Shown: positions 1-13,830, counted from the first letter of the stretch. The stretch is DNA of 64,000 bases from Benincasa hispida (GCF_009727055.1 NC_052355.1:4284210-4348209), one strand, 5' to 3'. A program made the numbers and translations. The notes: generated by a model not told the origin, from the sequence alone.

Positions 1-520
1 TGGGGCCCCTTGTTCAAGACCTAGAGTCAGCACTTAGGGAACAAACCTCTCTACTATCTCTAAAAGCGGGTATGAGTGAATTCCATCTTGCACCTTATGT
101 CCCAGCTATCTACTCGGTCTTACCCCTAAAATGGAGGTTTATTGAGCCGGTGCTATTGAGCCAACCCTCACCTCTGTAAATCTTAGAATAATCCTGAATA
201 AACAGGAATTCATAGTTAGCTCAGGATTAAGGCCAAGTTACCAAGGTCATCTCTTTGAAATAGTCAGTCTTAAAACAGTAAACAACATTATAAAGTAAGA
301 GTGACTTATTTCGTTGTCCGATATTGTGCAAACTCATTGCACAGGACGATCCCATTCCTCATGTCATGACATGTACGAATTAGGATCACTCGTCTGTAGC
401 ACTTTACAACTCCTGTTAACAATACAGTGTAACGCTCGGATCCTTACACCTTATGATCTGACCGCTACGACATGCATACTTAGACTTTTCTATCATTAGA
501 TGAGTTTTGTTGAAATTTCA
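1..520 (-). mobile_element. Ty1/copia LTR fragment, cut by the window edge
   Basis: The text from base 1 closely matches 7692-8120, both starting gggccccttgttcaagac and running through the cacaggacga/cacaggatgc block. It therefore belongs to the same LTR family as the LTR at 6465-8406, in the same orientation. It fades near 500. Confidence 0.7.
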
Positions 521-852
521 AAGAACATATCTAAATTTTATTAATTAGGTAGAAAAACTATATAAAAATTTATTTATCAAAACATCAGGATCCATAAAAC
601 ATTAGCGTGGTGGTACAAAATGCATGTGTCTATAATAGTGAGTTTGATGGTTGGCCATTTGAGCGACGTTCCAACTCTGCCCCCTACGCTGTGTTCTTAC
701 CTACAAAGTCTGTAAAAATATAGGATGAGTACATAATATACCCAGTAAGTAGTTCTCACGTAGGGAGTTGACCAAATGCACAATCACAAAAAACATGTCA
801 TAAAAAACATATGTTTGGGACCGAAAACGGTATAATAACTTGTGGTGGTCGA

Positions 853-1258
853 TTATGCTTCCAACCATAAATCTCTCCGCCTTGATAGGAAGATGAGGAC
901 CTAAGCGAAACTAACCCACTTGATGATTAGCGGGTCTGCAGTCAGTAGGGCCAGAGTCGCATCCAACATCAACCATTAGCATTAAACGTTATGCTTCAAA
1001 AATAAATCTCTCCGCCCTGATAGAAAGATGAGAACCTAAGCAAAAACTAACCCATCTGATTATTAGCGGGTCATGCAGTCAGTAGGGCCAGAGTCGCATC
1101 CAACATCAACCATTAGCATTAAACGTTATGCTTCCAGATAAATCTTTCCGCCCTGATAGGAAGATGAGGACTTAAGCGGAAACTAACCCATCTGATGATT
1201 AGCGGGTCATACAGTCAGTAGGGCCAGAGTCGCATCCAACATCAACCATTAGCATAAC
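853..1258. repeat. Three tandem copies of a ~136-bp unit
   Basis: Units begin at about 853, 989 and 1126, each opening with ttatgcttc and ending with the block cgcatccaacatcaaccatt. They differ by a few substitutions and small indels. The array separates the LTR piece at 1-520 from an oppositely oriented LTR piece at 1480-2832. Confidence 0.85.
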
Positions 1259-1479
1259 CATAAGATTAGACTGGAAGCATAACTTACACCTAATTAAAAC
1301 TTGGTTTTAACGTAATCGTGAACAAACATAATGCATGGGGTCCCTTGTAGAGAAACGTGTTCTAAACATGTAATGCAATATAATAATTAACATAACCATG
1401 CAATATAATAAAAGTACACTACCATAGAACATTTAAAGAGAGGGTGAGATAAACTACTTACGCTTGACTGTGATCTAAT

Positions 1480-2832
1480 TATTCCTTATTATTCTTTATG
1501 AATTTAATCAGACAAGAGTTTTCCCTTTTTAAAATCAAAAGAAGAAATTTGTGGGCAGCACTTTACCCGAGCTTTTCTCTTTTAATCTCACCCCACCGTC
1601 TCATTGGCCCAAGAGAGACTCAGTTTGATGATCGGATCGCAAACCAATTGTTCATTAGAGGATCATTGGGACTTAAGGAACAAAAGGTAATCTCAGGGGT
1701 AAAACAACCATTTAACCCAGCCGTTATTTGGAAACACTTGTGAAGGGTTAACTTACCAATTATGGTTATATCGAGTGGAAATAATATATCTACAGTGAGG
1801 AGAGTGCAATTATGGGCTTTAGTGGAGTGACCCAGTAGTTAACGAATGGGGGTTGATTTGGTATAGTTTAGCCAATTAATCTCGAATCGTTAGAACCCAT
1901 GATCTGTAGGTCCGCGAGGTCCCCCTACTAGCTCACAAATGGATTAAACTTAGAGTAGAGTGATAAGTTAATTTGAAACGTTTAAATTCGAATTAAAGGA
2001 ATTAGTAATTATATGTGATATAATTATGCGTTTAATTTTGAAATTAAACAAAATTGGAGAATCAATTAATATTTAAATATGATTTAAATATTAAATTCAT
2101 GGATAGGGATTCATGATGGTAGAATTTGTGTTAAATTAATTTAATATTTGATATTGAATTAATTAGAATTAATTAAATTGTTTAATTGATTATTTATTAT
2201 TAATTTTATTAGAAAATTAATTATGGAATTAATTTTGTAAAATTAATAAAGATTTCATTTTTTAAAATAAAAATTAATTTTAGAAATCAATTAGAAAATA
2301 AAAAATTGAAAAGAGATAGAAAATGGAAAATCCCAAAAAGTGGGATTTTTCCACTTTCCAACCAAGAAGCTCACACACACTCCCCGATGTTTTTCAATCA
2401 ATCTTCCAAGCATGAGGTGCAATTCATGCAACAATTCCTTTTCATGAAAGTCATGCAAAAAATACTGAAGATTAAAGTTGAAATCGGGCATGCATTTAGA
2501 ATGGATTAAGCTAAAAATTCTTCAAAGGTTGAAGAAAAGTTTTCAGTTGATAAACCAGAACCTATTCTCCATTTTTTCTTAATTCAAGCTCATTTTGAGT
2601 CCTACAACTCAATCTAAGGCACCAAGAGGATAGTAGGGAAGGCCTTGAGGTGGTTCACAAACTAATTTGGAGAAGATTTGCAGCTGAGATTCAAGAATCA
2701 TGTGTTTCTTCAAAGGTGTGTCTTGTAACTCTCTTATTAATTTATGAGCATGCTTAATTTATAGCCAAAATTAATGAATTAGCATGCTTAATGATCCATT
2801 TTTCTTCCGCTACGTGTTTTCTAACTCTAACA
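1480..2832 (+). mobile_element. Ty1/copia LTR fragment, inverted relative to 6465-8406
   Basis: Read in reverse complement, this stretch matches the LTR at 6465-8406. Shared blocks include the turn over tgagctagtagg, the atcatgggct block and the terminal catgctta / aagcattcta region. The LTR tip ends in aaca at 2832. Its orientation means that either a second, opposite insertion or an inversion happened here. Confidence 0.65.
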
Positions 2833-3925
2833 GTTACAATGTCTGCTTAGAGACAAAATAATCAGTGTTGCGACGCTACGAAGACTGGCGGAAGGCCAAC
2901 GCCGCACGCACGCAATCTAGCGTCAGAGGGAGTGCCATGACGCCTCCTTAACGCTCTCCAACTTGCCCTGCAGTGTTGCAGCGTTGTGGGAAGCCTATAA
3001 ATAGGACGTTCGGGTCCAACCTTCAAGACACTCTCAATACAATTCAGGATAGAGTAAAATGCACAAGTTAGTCCGGTTTTAGGAGCCATTGAAGTCGAAT
3101 TGTTGAACAATTGTCGCCATAGTCAGCCTCGATTCTCTTTTGATCATTGTAATCCCGATATGTCTTTTAGAGGCTAGGTAATTTTCTTGGGATAGTTTGT
3201 ATGTCTTGATTCTTGAAGGTTTACTAGTTAAATTTAATAAATTATTGTGAACCCTTTGGGTGTATTTGTTTTAATATTAATAGAGTTTCTTTGATTTTTT
3301 CTGATAAATTAATTTATTGAAATTCTTGTAAGCAAAATCATTCTAGCCTATGCATTATTGATTGATTATGTTGCACATATTAGGATCGCATGTCTAGGGT
3401 CTAGACTTTTTCTGGCCAAACTCATGTATGCCCTAGTATAATCTTTCCCAATAAATCATGCTATAAGATATGACTTTTCCAGCTTGTAGTATGTCTGAAC
3501 GATTGAACCTTTTTTTTTAATTCTTTTCAGTTTTAACTTGTATGTGGCTGAGAAGGAAAAGTTTTAAACTAAATTAATGTTGGTTTGAATTTTTATCAAA
3601 ATTGGATAATTGGACTATTATAATTTCTAATAGGTTGAGGGGTTCACAAGATTGGTAAAATTAACTAGTGCCTAATGATAGAAAATAAAAAGCATACAAA
3701 CTAATCCCAAGATTTTCTCATCAACTTGATTCAACCCTTTTCTATGCTAATTTTTTTTTCTCTCTGTTTGTTTGCTTATTTTACAAAAGCACAAATCCAT
3801 CAAAACCCCTTTTCACGTAGAATTCGTAAATTATCCTAGCTGATTCAACAATCTCTCTATGGATTCGACCCCGATCTTACCGATTTACTGCATTTGTAGT
3901 ACAAGTCTTGGATCGGTGAAAATAA
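2833..3925 (+). mobile_element. Gypsy-like LTR fragment (Athila/Tat style)
   Basis: This stretch lacks coding sense. It has a TATA-like ctataaatagg at about 2995 and ends with a tctatggattcgacccc block at about 3856, typical of the inner edge of large plant gypsy LTRs. It separates two copia pieces. Boundaries are approximate. Confidence 0.45.
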
Positions 3926-4421
3926 ATTACCTTTGCTCAGGCCAGGGGCGGTTACGACAACACCAGTCCCGCATTCCGATCCCTTCTTGTAAAGTGATGG
4001 ATCCTCAACCTTATCATCTAATATGACAGTCCTCCCACTACGTCGAGGCTCTTTCAACATTTGAGAAGGATGTGTTTGACTAGATGAAGCAACATCAACA
4101 ACTCTTGTTGAAGTGCTCGCCTTTTCAACAACTTTTGTTGAAGTTTCAGTAGTTTCTCTGGAAATTTCATTTAATACAATTTGGCTCCTTGGCTTATGTT
4201 CTCTAATGTGGTTTTCTACTAAGAAAGTAGCATTTGTTGATACAAATACTTTGTTTTCTTTTTGATCGAAGAACATACCACCTCTTATTTCTTTAGAATA
4301 ACTTACATATAGGCGTTATCTTAAACATGGTTCCAATTTCTTTGGATTTGCCACAAGCACATGTGTTGAACATCCCCAAATCCTAAGATGCCATAAACTA
4401 CTTTTACGACCTCTTCATAAT

Positions 4422-5020
4422 TCAAAAGGTGTTCCAGTAACAATCTTTGATGGAACTTAGTTTAAAAGGTAAGTTGCAGTCTCCGCTACATAACCTCATA
4501 ACGAGATAGGTAGAGAAGTACAACTCATCATAGAGCGAATCCTTCCAATAGGGTTCTATTTCTCCTTTCTGATACATCGTTTTGTTGAGGTGTACCAAGG
4601 GTTGAGAGTTGAGATTGGTGATTCTATACTCTCTCATATAGTTCTGGAATTCAATATCCATGTACTTTCCACCTCGATCTAATCGAAGTGTTTTAATCTT
4701 TTTACCTAACAAATTTTCAACTTTAGCCTTATGCTCCTTGAATTTTTCAAGTGTGTCAGGCTTATGTTGCATTAGGTAAACATGCCTATATCTTGAATAA
4801 TCATCCGTAAAAGTGACAAAATATTCAAACCCTCCTCTAACTTTTACACTCATCGGACCACAAAGGTCTAAGTGTATAAACTCCAAGGGTTCTTTGGCTC
4901 TATAACCTTTTCCAGCAAAAGGTCGTTTTGTCATTTTTCCTTCTAAACAAGATTCACATACAAGTAGAATTTTCTTCTGAGATTAATGTGTCCTAGTCTT
5001 AGATGCCAAAGATGAGCATC
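4422..5020 (-). pseudogene. Copia integrase fragment
   Basis: The open part 4934-4422 has GYRAKEPLEFIHLDLCGPM, TFTDDYSRY and LRLDRGGKY. Upstream, around 5015-4940, the HHCC region can be read as HLWHLRLGHINLRR followed by a stop. The third catalytic residue region is degenerate. Confidence 0.8.
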
Positions 5021-5735
5021 TTTAGGAGAAATTTTTCCTTTTTTTTTTTTTTTTTTTACTTTTAGTGGTTATAGTGTTGAACATTTCAATATCATAGAGC
5101 ATTTTAGATACTAACAACCTTAGTACATATAAGTTGTTTTCGTTTGTTGTAGAACAAATATCAATATCATTTTTCAAGAAAAATGCTTTATTCCGAATAA
5201 AAGATACATTAAAGGAGTGTTCTAACAAACATGAAACTAAACTCAATTTCCTTTTAAAATTAGGAACATAGTAAACATTGTCTAACAATATAAACTTTGA
5301 TTCAAAAAACAACTTCAAACTCCCAACTATAATCGTTGAGACAACCTCCCTTGTTCCAATCCGTATCCCCGTTGCCAACTATTTCCAAGAACTAGTTCCA
5401 ACAAAAAGTGAAAACATGATTAGTAGCTCCTGAATCAAGTATCCAGGTATGGTTATCATTTTCCACCAAACACGATCATATTTACCTTCTTTTTTCTTCT
5501 TTTTCTCAGTTAAATATTTTGGGCACTTCCTTTTCCAATGCCCATCTTGGTTGCAATGATAACAGTTTCCTTTTATAACTTTGACCTTCTTGCCATTTCA
5601 GGTAACAGCAACAGTGGTGGCTTTATTCCTCTTTTCCACCCTTCTTCTTTTTCCACTTCTTCACACCAAATTAAGAGGGAGACCCAATTTAGTTCTAGAA
5701 GTTGAACGTCTTATGAAATTGAAACTTTCATTCAT

Positions 5736-6077
5736 CTAAGCGGTATTGAAATGGTTCAACATGTTCCCTAGCAGATGATCCTTCAGCCATCCGCACACTA
5801 AAGATGAACTTAAGAGCATCATGCGTGGCTTGTGAGGAAGTTTTTCTAAACATGTAAGTAATGATTTCATGATCTGGCGTGCAATGATCATGGTCTCATG
5901 CCTTTTGGCCAAGACTTCAGATAAGCCTACCAAAATATAGACATTTTCTTTATCATTGGCCTTGGTCCACTTCTCATAAGCATCACGAACACTTTGTGAT
6001 GCATTGTACCTAGGGGCTGGAGGACATTCCTCCATGAGAATGAATTTGAGGTCATCAATTACCAAAACCGTATTCAT
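5736..6077 (-). pseudogene. Copia gag fragment
   Basis: A 113-codon open stretch opens MNTVLVIDDLKFILMEECPP and carries an ARQIMKSLLTCL segment typical of plant copia gag. It is the capsid part only. The zinc knuckle continues in another frame at 5575-5520. Confidence 0.75.
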
Positions 6078-6464
6078 CGTATTTTTTCAAGGTGTACAAT
6101 TTTCTCCAGATAATTTTTTGGTGCCAAACAAAGTAACGATTGAGATAGACATGTTGATATAAAAACAAATTACTTATATTAGACACTTGTGCAAAAATTC
6201 ATTTTTCATTTTAATGCAATCAATTTGGCAAAAATTAATGAACCCCAACATCATTGAATTTTGCAATGATACATTTACTGATTTGGAATAAATACCACCC
6301 CAGGTTGTACAGTTATTCCTATCACTGAAGTGAAACATTCTCAAACAAATATTATCTCAAAATAACTCCTTATTCATATAGTATTTAATTACCATTCATT
6401 TGGTCAATAAATCATTAACTGCCTTAATGTTTTACCGTAAGAGTGACCCTTCAACCTTATAACT

Positions 6465-8406
6465 TGTTGGATTCAGGAGGCAAGCAACAGAAGCAAAATA
6501 GGATCATTAAGCATTCTAATTCCTTAATTTTGGCTTCAAACTAAGCATGCTCATAAACTACAAATATAGTTTCAACACTAACCTTTGAAGTACCGTTGAT
6601 TCACGATCTTTAGCTACAATCTCCTTCTTCTTTGTATGTGAACCACCACAAGATCTTCTCTACTATTCTCTTGCAATCTTAGATTGAGTTGTGGGACTCA
6701 AAACAAGCTTGAATCGAAGGGAATTGAAGATGAGGTTACTGGTTTTACACAGTGTGAAGAACACTTCTTCAAACACAAATTCTCAGCATAGCAACGATTG
6801 CTCTACCCATTCCACTCAAAATTTCAGCTTTATATTGCATGACTTTCAAAGAACTAATAGCCTTGCATGAATCATAGCTCATGCTTGAATAATTGAGCTA
6901 AAGAAAAGTAGAATTGCGTGTGAGCTGCTACAATTTGAAAGTGGACAAATCCCACTTTTGAGATTTTTTCCATTTTCAAATTTCCTTTGATTTTTCTTTT
7001 TAATTTTGATTTCCAAAATCAAAAATCATTTCAACAAAAAAATTGAAATTTTATTAATTTTATAAAATTAATTCAATAATTAATTTTCTAATAAAATTAA
7101 TAAATTAATTGAATAATTTTATTAATTTAATATCAAATATTAAATTAGTTCGTCACCAATTCCATTACCATGAATCTTTATTCATGAATTTAATATTTAA
7201 ATCATATTTAAATATTAATCACTTCTCCAATTTCGTTTAATTCCAAAATTAAACGTGTAATTATATCACATATAATTACTTATTCTCTTAATTCTAAATT
7301 GAACGTTTCAAATCAATTTATCACGCTACTTTAAGGCTAATCCGTTTGTGAGCTAGTAGGGGAACCTAGTGGACCTACAAATCATGGGCTCCAACGATCC
7401 AAGATTAATTGGCTAAACTCTTTACACCGAATTAACCGCCATTTGTTAACTACTGGGTCACTTCACTAAAGCTCAGAGTTGCACTCCCCTCACTGTAGAT
7501 ATATTATGTCCACTCGATATAACCATGATTAGTAAGTTAACCCTTCACAGGTTGTTCGTAATTACGGTTGGGTCAAAACACTGTTTTACCCCCGATATTA
7601 CCTCTTGTTCCTTAAGTCCCACTGATCCTCTAATGAACAATTGGTTTGTGATCCGATCATCAAACCGAGTCCCTCTCGAGCCAATGAGAGGGTGGGGCCC
7701 CTTGTTCAAGACCTAGAGTCAGCACTTAAGGGAACAACCTCTCTACTATCCCTGAAAGTGGGTAGGAGAGAATTCCATCTTTCACCATATGTCCCTAGCT
7801 ACCTACCCGATCCTACCCCTAAAATGGGAGGCTTATTGAGCCGGCGTTGTTGACCTAACCCTCACCTATGAAAATCTAAGGATAATCCCGAATAAACAGG
7901 AGTTCATAGTTAGCTTAGGATTAAGGTCAAGTTACCTAAGTCATCATTGTGAAATAGTCAGTCTTAAACAGTAAACAACGTTATAAAGTAAGAGTGATTT
8001 ATTTCGTGGTCTGATCTTATGTAAACTCATTGCACAGGATGCCCCCACTTCTCATGTCACTACATGTACGAATCAGGATCACTTCTTTTGTAGCACTTTA
8101 CAACTCTTTTCAACAACTATAGAGTGGGTCGCATCCGATAATGTTACTAGTATAAGGCACCCAACCTTATTCATATACTATAGATCATTCTGACTATTTA
8201 CTCGAACCTGATCCACGTTTATATCTCCACATAAAGTTCAAGTACTCATATAATAGTTATGGATCTTTTAGTTTATTGGATTTATTTCTAAAACAAAATA
8301 GGCAATTCATATATTCAATAACAGCTTATTGAATTTTCAAAATAAGTTTATTGTTTACATACCAAGAGTTTTAGTACATAAAACCCAATATAAACTCGCT
8401 CCAACA
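6465..8406 (-). mobile_element. Ty1/copia LTR, about 1.94 kb
   Basis: The segment begins tgttgg at 6465 and ends ccaaca at 8406, an inverted TG/CA terminus pair. Blocks inside it recur at 1-520, 1480-2832 (inverted) and 18000-19767. No 5-bp duplication flanks it, so at least one side joins internal sequence or has been rearranged. Confidence 0.7.
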
Positions 8407-10075
8407 AATTTGCCTCAGGGAAGAACATAATTGGTGCAATTGGTTATAGCGGTCTTATCCATTTCTAGAGTTTGTAATGCCCTTCCCCATGCAAATACCT
8501 TCCTAAGGGAGGGTGCACCTAGGGCACCACGAGACCATGCATGAAGGGAAAAATTACAAACTAATGAAAGAGACCACAGGATATGTCATCACGTGTCCTT
8601 CTCCCACTTACTATATACACTTTCTCTATTCACCTTGATATTAACCCATGCAAATACCTTCTTAAGGGAGGGTGCGCATAGGGCACCACGAGGCCGAACA
8701 TGAATCTCACTCTGTGAATTCTTTAGTAGAACGTGGGTGGAAAAATGACATATCATATATATCTTTTTCCTTCCACTAAGTGTTCTACCTTTTGGGTTTA
8801 TTGACTTAGAATATAAAGTATTGAATAGTTTAATAATATGTGTTTTTGTTCATTAAACTCTTTTAATGAAAAATAATCACTTATTGCATGCTTATAAAAT
8901 ATTTGCCTAATTCACCTTCTAGGTTCGTTCCCAACTAGAGGTGTTTTGTTTCCGTCAACTTAAAAACCTCAGTCTAGACAAGACGTTCCTTAGATAAAGG
9001 TCCCTTATGAACAATTATTTTATAAATTTAATCTTTTAACCAAGTTCATTTTAATCCTATCAAAACGAATTAAAAGATTAACTTGTTTCTAATCTCATTA
9101 GAAATGCACTTAATATAACTCTAGGTGAATCAATTTCAAACCATTTAAAAAGAAATTGTACTTATGTTTACATGCAAATTTTGATTATTGATTTTAATCT
9201 AATTCATTGAACTTATAACCTTTATTAAAACAATGAATTTGTTAAAATCCTTTTTTCGTTTGCCTTATGACGACTTTGATTAAATATAACATTTATATTA
9301 ATCTAAATAATGTCATGCTCAATGCAAAGTTCATTTTTCATCTAATTATAACGCTTATAATTATCACACATGAAAAAATAAACATACATATTAATTTCTC
9401 TACATCATACATTATAACATTTGTAATGCATAAATATGCTTACTCAAAACATGCATTCAAATAATATAACAATTATGTTACAATGCATGAGCATGCTTAT
9501 ATTAATCATGTAACCATATAACATTTATATGATGTATCATCATGTTTATCCTGGGGTGGGATTTTAAAACTATATGGCATACATTATGCAACATATAAAA
9601 CACACAGTTAAATAATACATCTCATGCATATAAAACTAGATAAAAGCTATGATAGACCAAATATTAACACCCTAATTTTAACAAAATTAAAGTTACAAAG
9701 GACAACTACCATTCTTCCGTTGGTAGAGACTTGCGATCAACTATCTACCAGGTACCTTCCATGACGCACAAACTGAGATGAACGAGGGATTTCTACTAAA
9801 CTCCACGCATGGCAAGCGAAGTGCTCGATGTATAGGTTTCAAGTACCACAAGAGTTGAACAATGAAGCTCAACGCATGGCCATCATCCTTTCACATGCGA
9901 CTGTGCCCTAAGTTCCTTCACCGCATGGGCATCGACTTGCTGCATGGGTATGCTATATGTCACATGGGTTTCGAGTACAACATGCATTGGACAATGAAGC
10001 TCAACGCTTGGGCATCATCCCTCCGCATGCAACTATGAGCGTTGCATCCACCGCGCCTAAGTCCCTTCATCATAT
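8407..10075 (-). mobile_element. Copia-associated non-coding internal segment, copy 1
   Basis: There are no open frames of note. The order of blocks is shared with 13830-15750: a gggagggtgc / gggggacacg motif, ccaccttgatatt, the gtttccgtcaacyt block, and the ggtgggattt block near 9555 and 14940. It is probably the long untranslated leader or tail of the same copia lineage. Confidence 0.55.
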
Positions 10076-10079
10076 ATGT

Positions 10080-10441
10080 CCCCAACATAAATGATCAGGA
10101 TCAGACCATCTGTGACAAGTCACAACACTTGTGACCATTCCACAAAGCGGGCCGCATCCGTAGCATTACCAGGATAAGGTTTCCCTCCTATATCTATATA
10201 CTACAGACCATTTTGGTTATCTCTCAAGACATGATCCACTTGTATGTCACCACATACATGCTTAAGTTACATACAGATAACCAGGGATTTTATGTTTATT
10301 GGTTTGTGGTAAAGCAAATAAAACACATAACTGAGCATAAAAGAATATGTGAAGTAAATATCATATATTATACAACACAAGCGTTCGTACAAACTGTTTA
10401 CAAACTACAGGACACGAGACTTTAGAGCATCAACCCCAACA
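10080..10441 (-). mobile_element. Copia LTR end (family B)
   Basis: The segment ends caaccccaaca at 10441 and is followed by atctcccacttgttc, which in minus orientation is a polypurine tract ending just before an LTR start. The same LTR text recurs at 28326-28648. It is the 3' LTR side of the RT-RNase H remnant to its right. Confidence 0.7.
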
Positions 10442-12225
10442 ATCTCCCACTTGTTCTAAAGCAAAGTGGGGTGTACATAAAACTAATACAAAACAATAAA
10501 CTAAGGCATAAAAGCCCAGTATAAGAAAATCTCCCACTTGCCCTAGACCAGCCGCAGACGATCCTGTAGACCCATGCTCCGTAGGTGACCCTTAAACACT
10601 GTAGCCATGAGAGCCTTCGTAAACGGGTCAGCAACATTGGGCTTCGAAGCGATCTTCGTGACGATCACGTCTCCTCGATACACTATCTCGCGGATCAGAT
10701 GATACTTTCGCTCTATGTGTTTCCCGCGCCTGTGACTCCTCGACTCCTTAGAGTTTGCCACTGCCCCACTATTATCACAATAGAGGGTAATGGGCCTAGA
10801 CATATCTGGAACAACTTCCAATTCTGTCAAGAACTTCCTGAGCTAGACGGCCTTCTTAGCAGCTTCACAAGCCGCTACGTACTCTTCCTCCATAATGGAG
10901 TCAGCGATGCACCCCTGCTTTAATACTACAGCTCCTCTATTAAGAGTAAAGACTGACCCTGATGTGGACTTGCGAGAGTCCTTATCAGTCTGAAAGTTAG
11001 AATCCATGTATCTAGTAAGGATCAAATCCCTAGAACTATATACAAACATGTAGTCCGTCGTTATACTTAGGGATGTTCTTCACTACGGTTCAGTGATCCT
11101 GGCCAAGGTTAGACTGATACCTATTAACTATGCCCACAGTGTAGCAGATGTCTAGACGAGTACAGAGCATCACATACATCAAACTGCCAATGGCAGATGC
11201 GTATGGGACCCATCTCATCTCCTCAACCTCTTGAGGCGTCTTAGGACACATGTACTTAAACAAATTGACTCCATGCCTGAATGGTAGTAAGCCCCTCTTG
11301 GAGTCTTTCATCGAGTACTTGAGCAACATCTTGTCAATGTACGATGTCTGAGACAGTGCTAGCACTTTGTTATTGCGATCCCAAAAGATCTATATACCTA
11401 GAATAAACTGAGCCTCTCCCAAATATTTCATTTGGAATTGGGTCACTAGCCAGTTCTTAACTGCAGTTAGTAGACCTACATCATTTCCAATGAGTAGGAT
11501 ATCGTCTACGTACAACACTAAGAAGAATACTGAAGCGTTGATGATCTTCTTGTAGACACAAGGTTCATCAACGTTTTGGTCAAAGCCATACGACTTGATC
11601 GCAATATCAAACCGTATGTTCCAAGATCGAGACACCTGTTTCAACCTATAAATGGACCGATTCAATTTGCAATTTTTTTGCTCTTGACCTTGGGCTATGA
11701 ATCCCTCAGGTTGCACCATGTAAATGCTCTCCTCAAGATTGCCATTTAGAAAGGCCGTCTTGACATCCATTTGCCAAATCTCATAATTATAATAAGCCGC
11801 AATGGACAGGTGGATGTGGATCAACTTTAACATGGAAACAAGCGAGAAAGTCTCCTCATAGTCGATTCCCTCTACCTGGGTATAACCCTTTGCCACAAGT
11901 TAAACTTGAAGGTCTGTACCTTCCCATCAGCACCACGTTTGCACTTATAGATCCATTTACAACCTATAGATCTCACCCCATCAGGTTGATCTACAAGGTC
12001 CCATACTGAGTTGAAGTACATCGACTCCATCTCGAGATCCATGGCCTTAACCCATTCATCCCGGTGAACATCCTTCATTTCCTTCTGATAAGACAACATA
12101 TCCTCAACGTCACCATCTGCTACCATAGCAAGGATTTTCGTGAAACCCAGATAGCGAACGGGCAGGTTCGCAACTTGATGCGTGGTTAATGCAATGTGAT
12201 GGTGGAGTATGCGTTGTGCATGCAA
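10442..12225 (-). pseudogene. Ty1/copia reverse transcriptase and RNase H remnant
   Basis: In minus-strand order, 12225-11872 holds the RT lead-in (EMESMYFNSVWDLVD, GCKWIYKCKRG). 11896-11390 holds the RT core with WQMDVKTAFLNGNL and the catalytic box LYVDDIL. 11365-11090 holds the connection (YIDKMLLKYSM, ASAIGSLMY). 11049-10543 holds RNase H (YMDSNFQTDKDSRKSTSG, EEEYVAACEAAK). Each step needs a frameshift, so the copy is dead. Gag, protease and integrase are missing here. Confidence 0.9.
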
Positions 12226-13830
12226 GTTTTCTTAGCAAGATCCAAATATAAACACTACTAAGTTGCCTGGTAAGCCCAAGGTCAAACGTAGGGACTATGA
12301 CACAGTATACGATGGTAATTTCAGATCTCTTTGCATTGACAAATAAAACAATACGTTGGTTGGTATGTTGTTTTAAGTATAAAGTCTATACGGCGGATTT
12401 GAGAAAAGAGTTAATAATATGAAAGTACAATGAGTATGTAAGGGAACGGGTTGAGAAAGGATTTAGCTAACACTTCCTAAGATTGCATTCATGTTATGTG
12501 ATCATGCTACATATATATAATAGCAAGTCATCACTCAATGCAAATACTATAACTCTAGTCTTAGAACGCATGCGATGTATGTGATGATGTCTATAGGACT
12601 TATGTCTAAGCCTCTATTCTTGTCTATGCGATGATGAATGACACATACATACACAAGGCGACCGCAAACTACCATAACCTATTTCTAGGCTGCATGCGAT
12701 GCATGTTTGCAAACAGAGCTTATCTCTAAATCTCTATCTCTTGCTTATGCAGATCTAATCTTGCTTTCTCAAGTCTAGATTCTAACCTAGCTCTCTCAAG
12801 TCTTAGGTTCTTTCTTTAGACTCTCTCTCAATTAGCTCTAAAGGGGTGATGGACGCAACATAAGACAAGATGATCGCATGCAATGAAGATCTTAGGTCAT
12901 GTTAGCTAAGTGCTTCTCAACCCATTCGAAAGTTTAGTTACTCATGTGTAATGTAAAGAGAGTGAACAGATGTAGAAATGCAGGTTCCATTCTATAAATG
13001 AAATCAAAATACATAATGACAACGGGGAATAAAGATAAGGAGTCTGGTAGCAATTTCTTGCTTCCAAAGGCTTTTACACTATTTTTCTCTACTCTGCTCA
13101 AAGAATATTCTTGCTCTCGCAAGAGTCGACCCTTTCTCTATTTTCCACGCTCCCTAGCACTCTCTCAAGCTGACCAGGACGATCTTCTGGCGTCTTCTCT
13201 CTTCTCTCGTCTCCGCCTTCTAAGTATAAGAAAACTATGAACAAAGACTAACTATCTTCTATATGGTGAACTCTCTATATGGCTCGAGTAGAATAGAACC
13301 GAATCGAACTCATTTAACGAAGGTGGCCTTCGGTATTTATAGAGCTTTAGGGTGAAGAGCTTTTTCTTTCAAATGATTGCACTGATGGGATGTCATTAAT
13401 TCTCTGTTTAATGCGCCAAATAATTGTCACCGAAAAGTTGAATGTACTTGCTATAGTGTAGTTAACGGCTTGTCAACTAAATTCGGATTCGACCGTCATC
13501 AGCTTTCTGTCCCATCGTGATTTTTTAAGCTTTCACCTTGATTTGTCGGCTCTATGTGGCCACCTTCTTAAGCAGATTTTTCCGAACGCAAACTATCACA
13601 TTGCCTTGCGGTAGCAATCTCTTAATGCGCTCGGACACTAATTTCCTTGGATCGTAATTCCGCCTTGCGCCAACGCATTTTCCTGCACAAAATACATAAG
13701 TTAGCTACTTTAATACGATGGACCCATGCGATCGCAATGTTATAAACTTAATGCTTTTGGATGCAATTTTATATATTTTTACTGTCGCAATCCTACATTG
13801 TTTTATATATTTGCGTTGTAATAACGTGAA
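12226..13830 (-). mobile_element. Gypsy-like LTR inserted next to the copia RT
   Basis: Read on the minus strand, the tail around 12300-12230 (ccctacgtttgacctt, ending near gatcttgc) matches in style the inner edge of the plus-strand LTR ending near 26760 (tgttcaacctcggattaccc). It cuts the copia RT frame at about 12226, and copia-like leader sequence resumes at about 13830. Edges are approximate. Confidence 0.45.

Larger units (their letters stand above)
3926..6110 (-). mobile_element. Degenerate Ty1/copia internal region: gag, protease, integrase
   Basis: In minus-strand order there is a gag part (6077-5736), a CCHC zinc knuckle near 5575-5520 (CX2CX4HX4C, reading CYHCNQDGHWKRKC), a protease-region part (5378-5022), an integrase zinc-finger and core part (about 5020-4422) and a short downstream linker with the common RRSGR motif (4276-3950). 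The integrase core shows HLDLCGPM and RLDRGGKY, the first two catalytic aspartates. Frameshifts and stops break it everywhere, so it is inactive. RT and RNase H are absent. Confidence 0.88.

Noticed and set aside
853..1258. Regular repeats resembling a CRISPR-like array
   Set aside because: The units are about 136 bp and directly abutting, with no spacers, in a plant LTR context.
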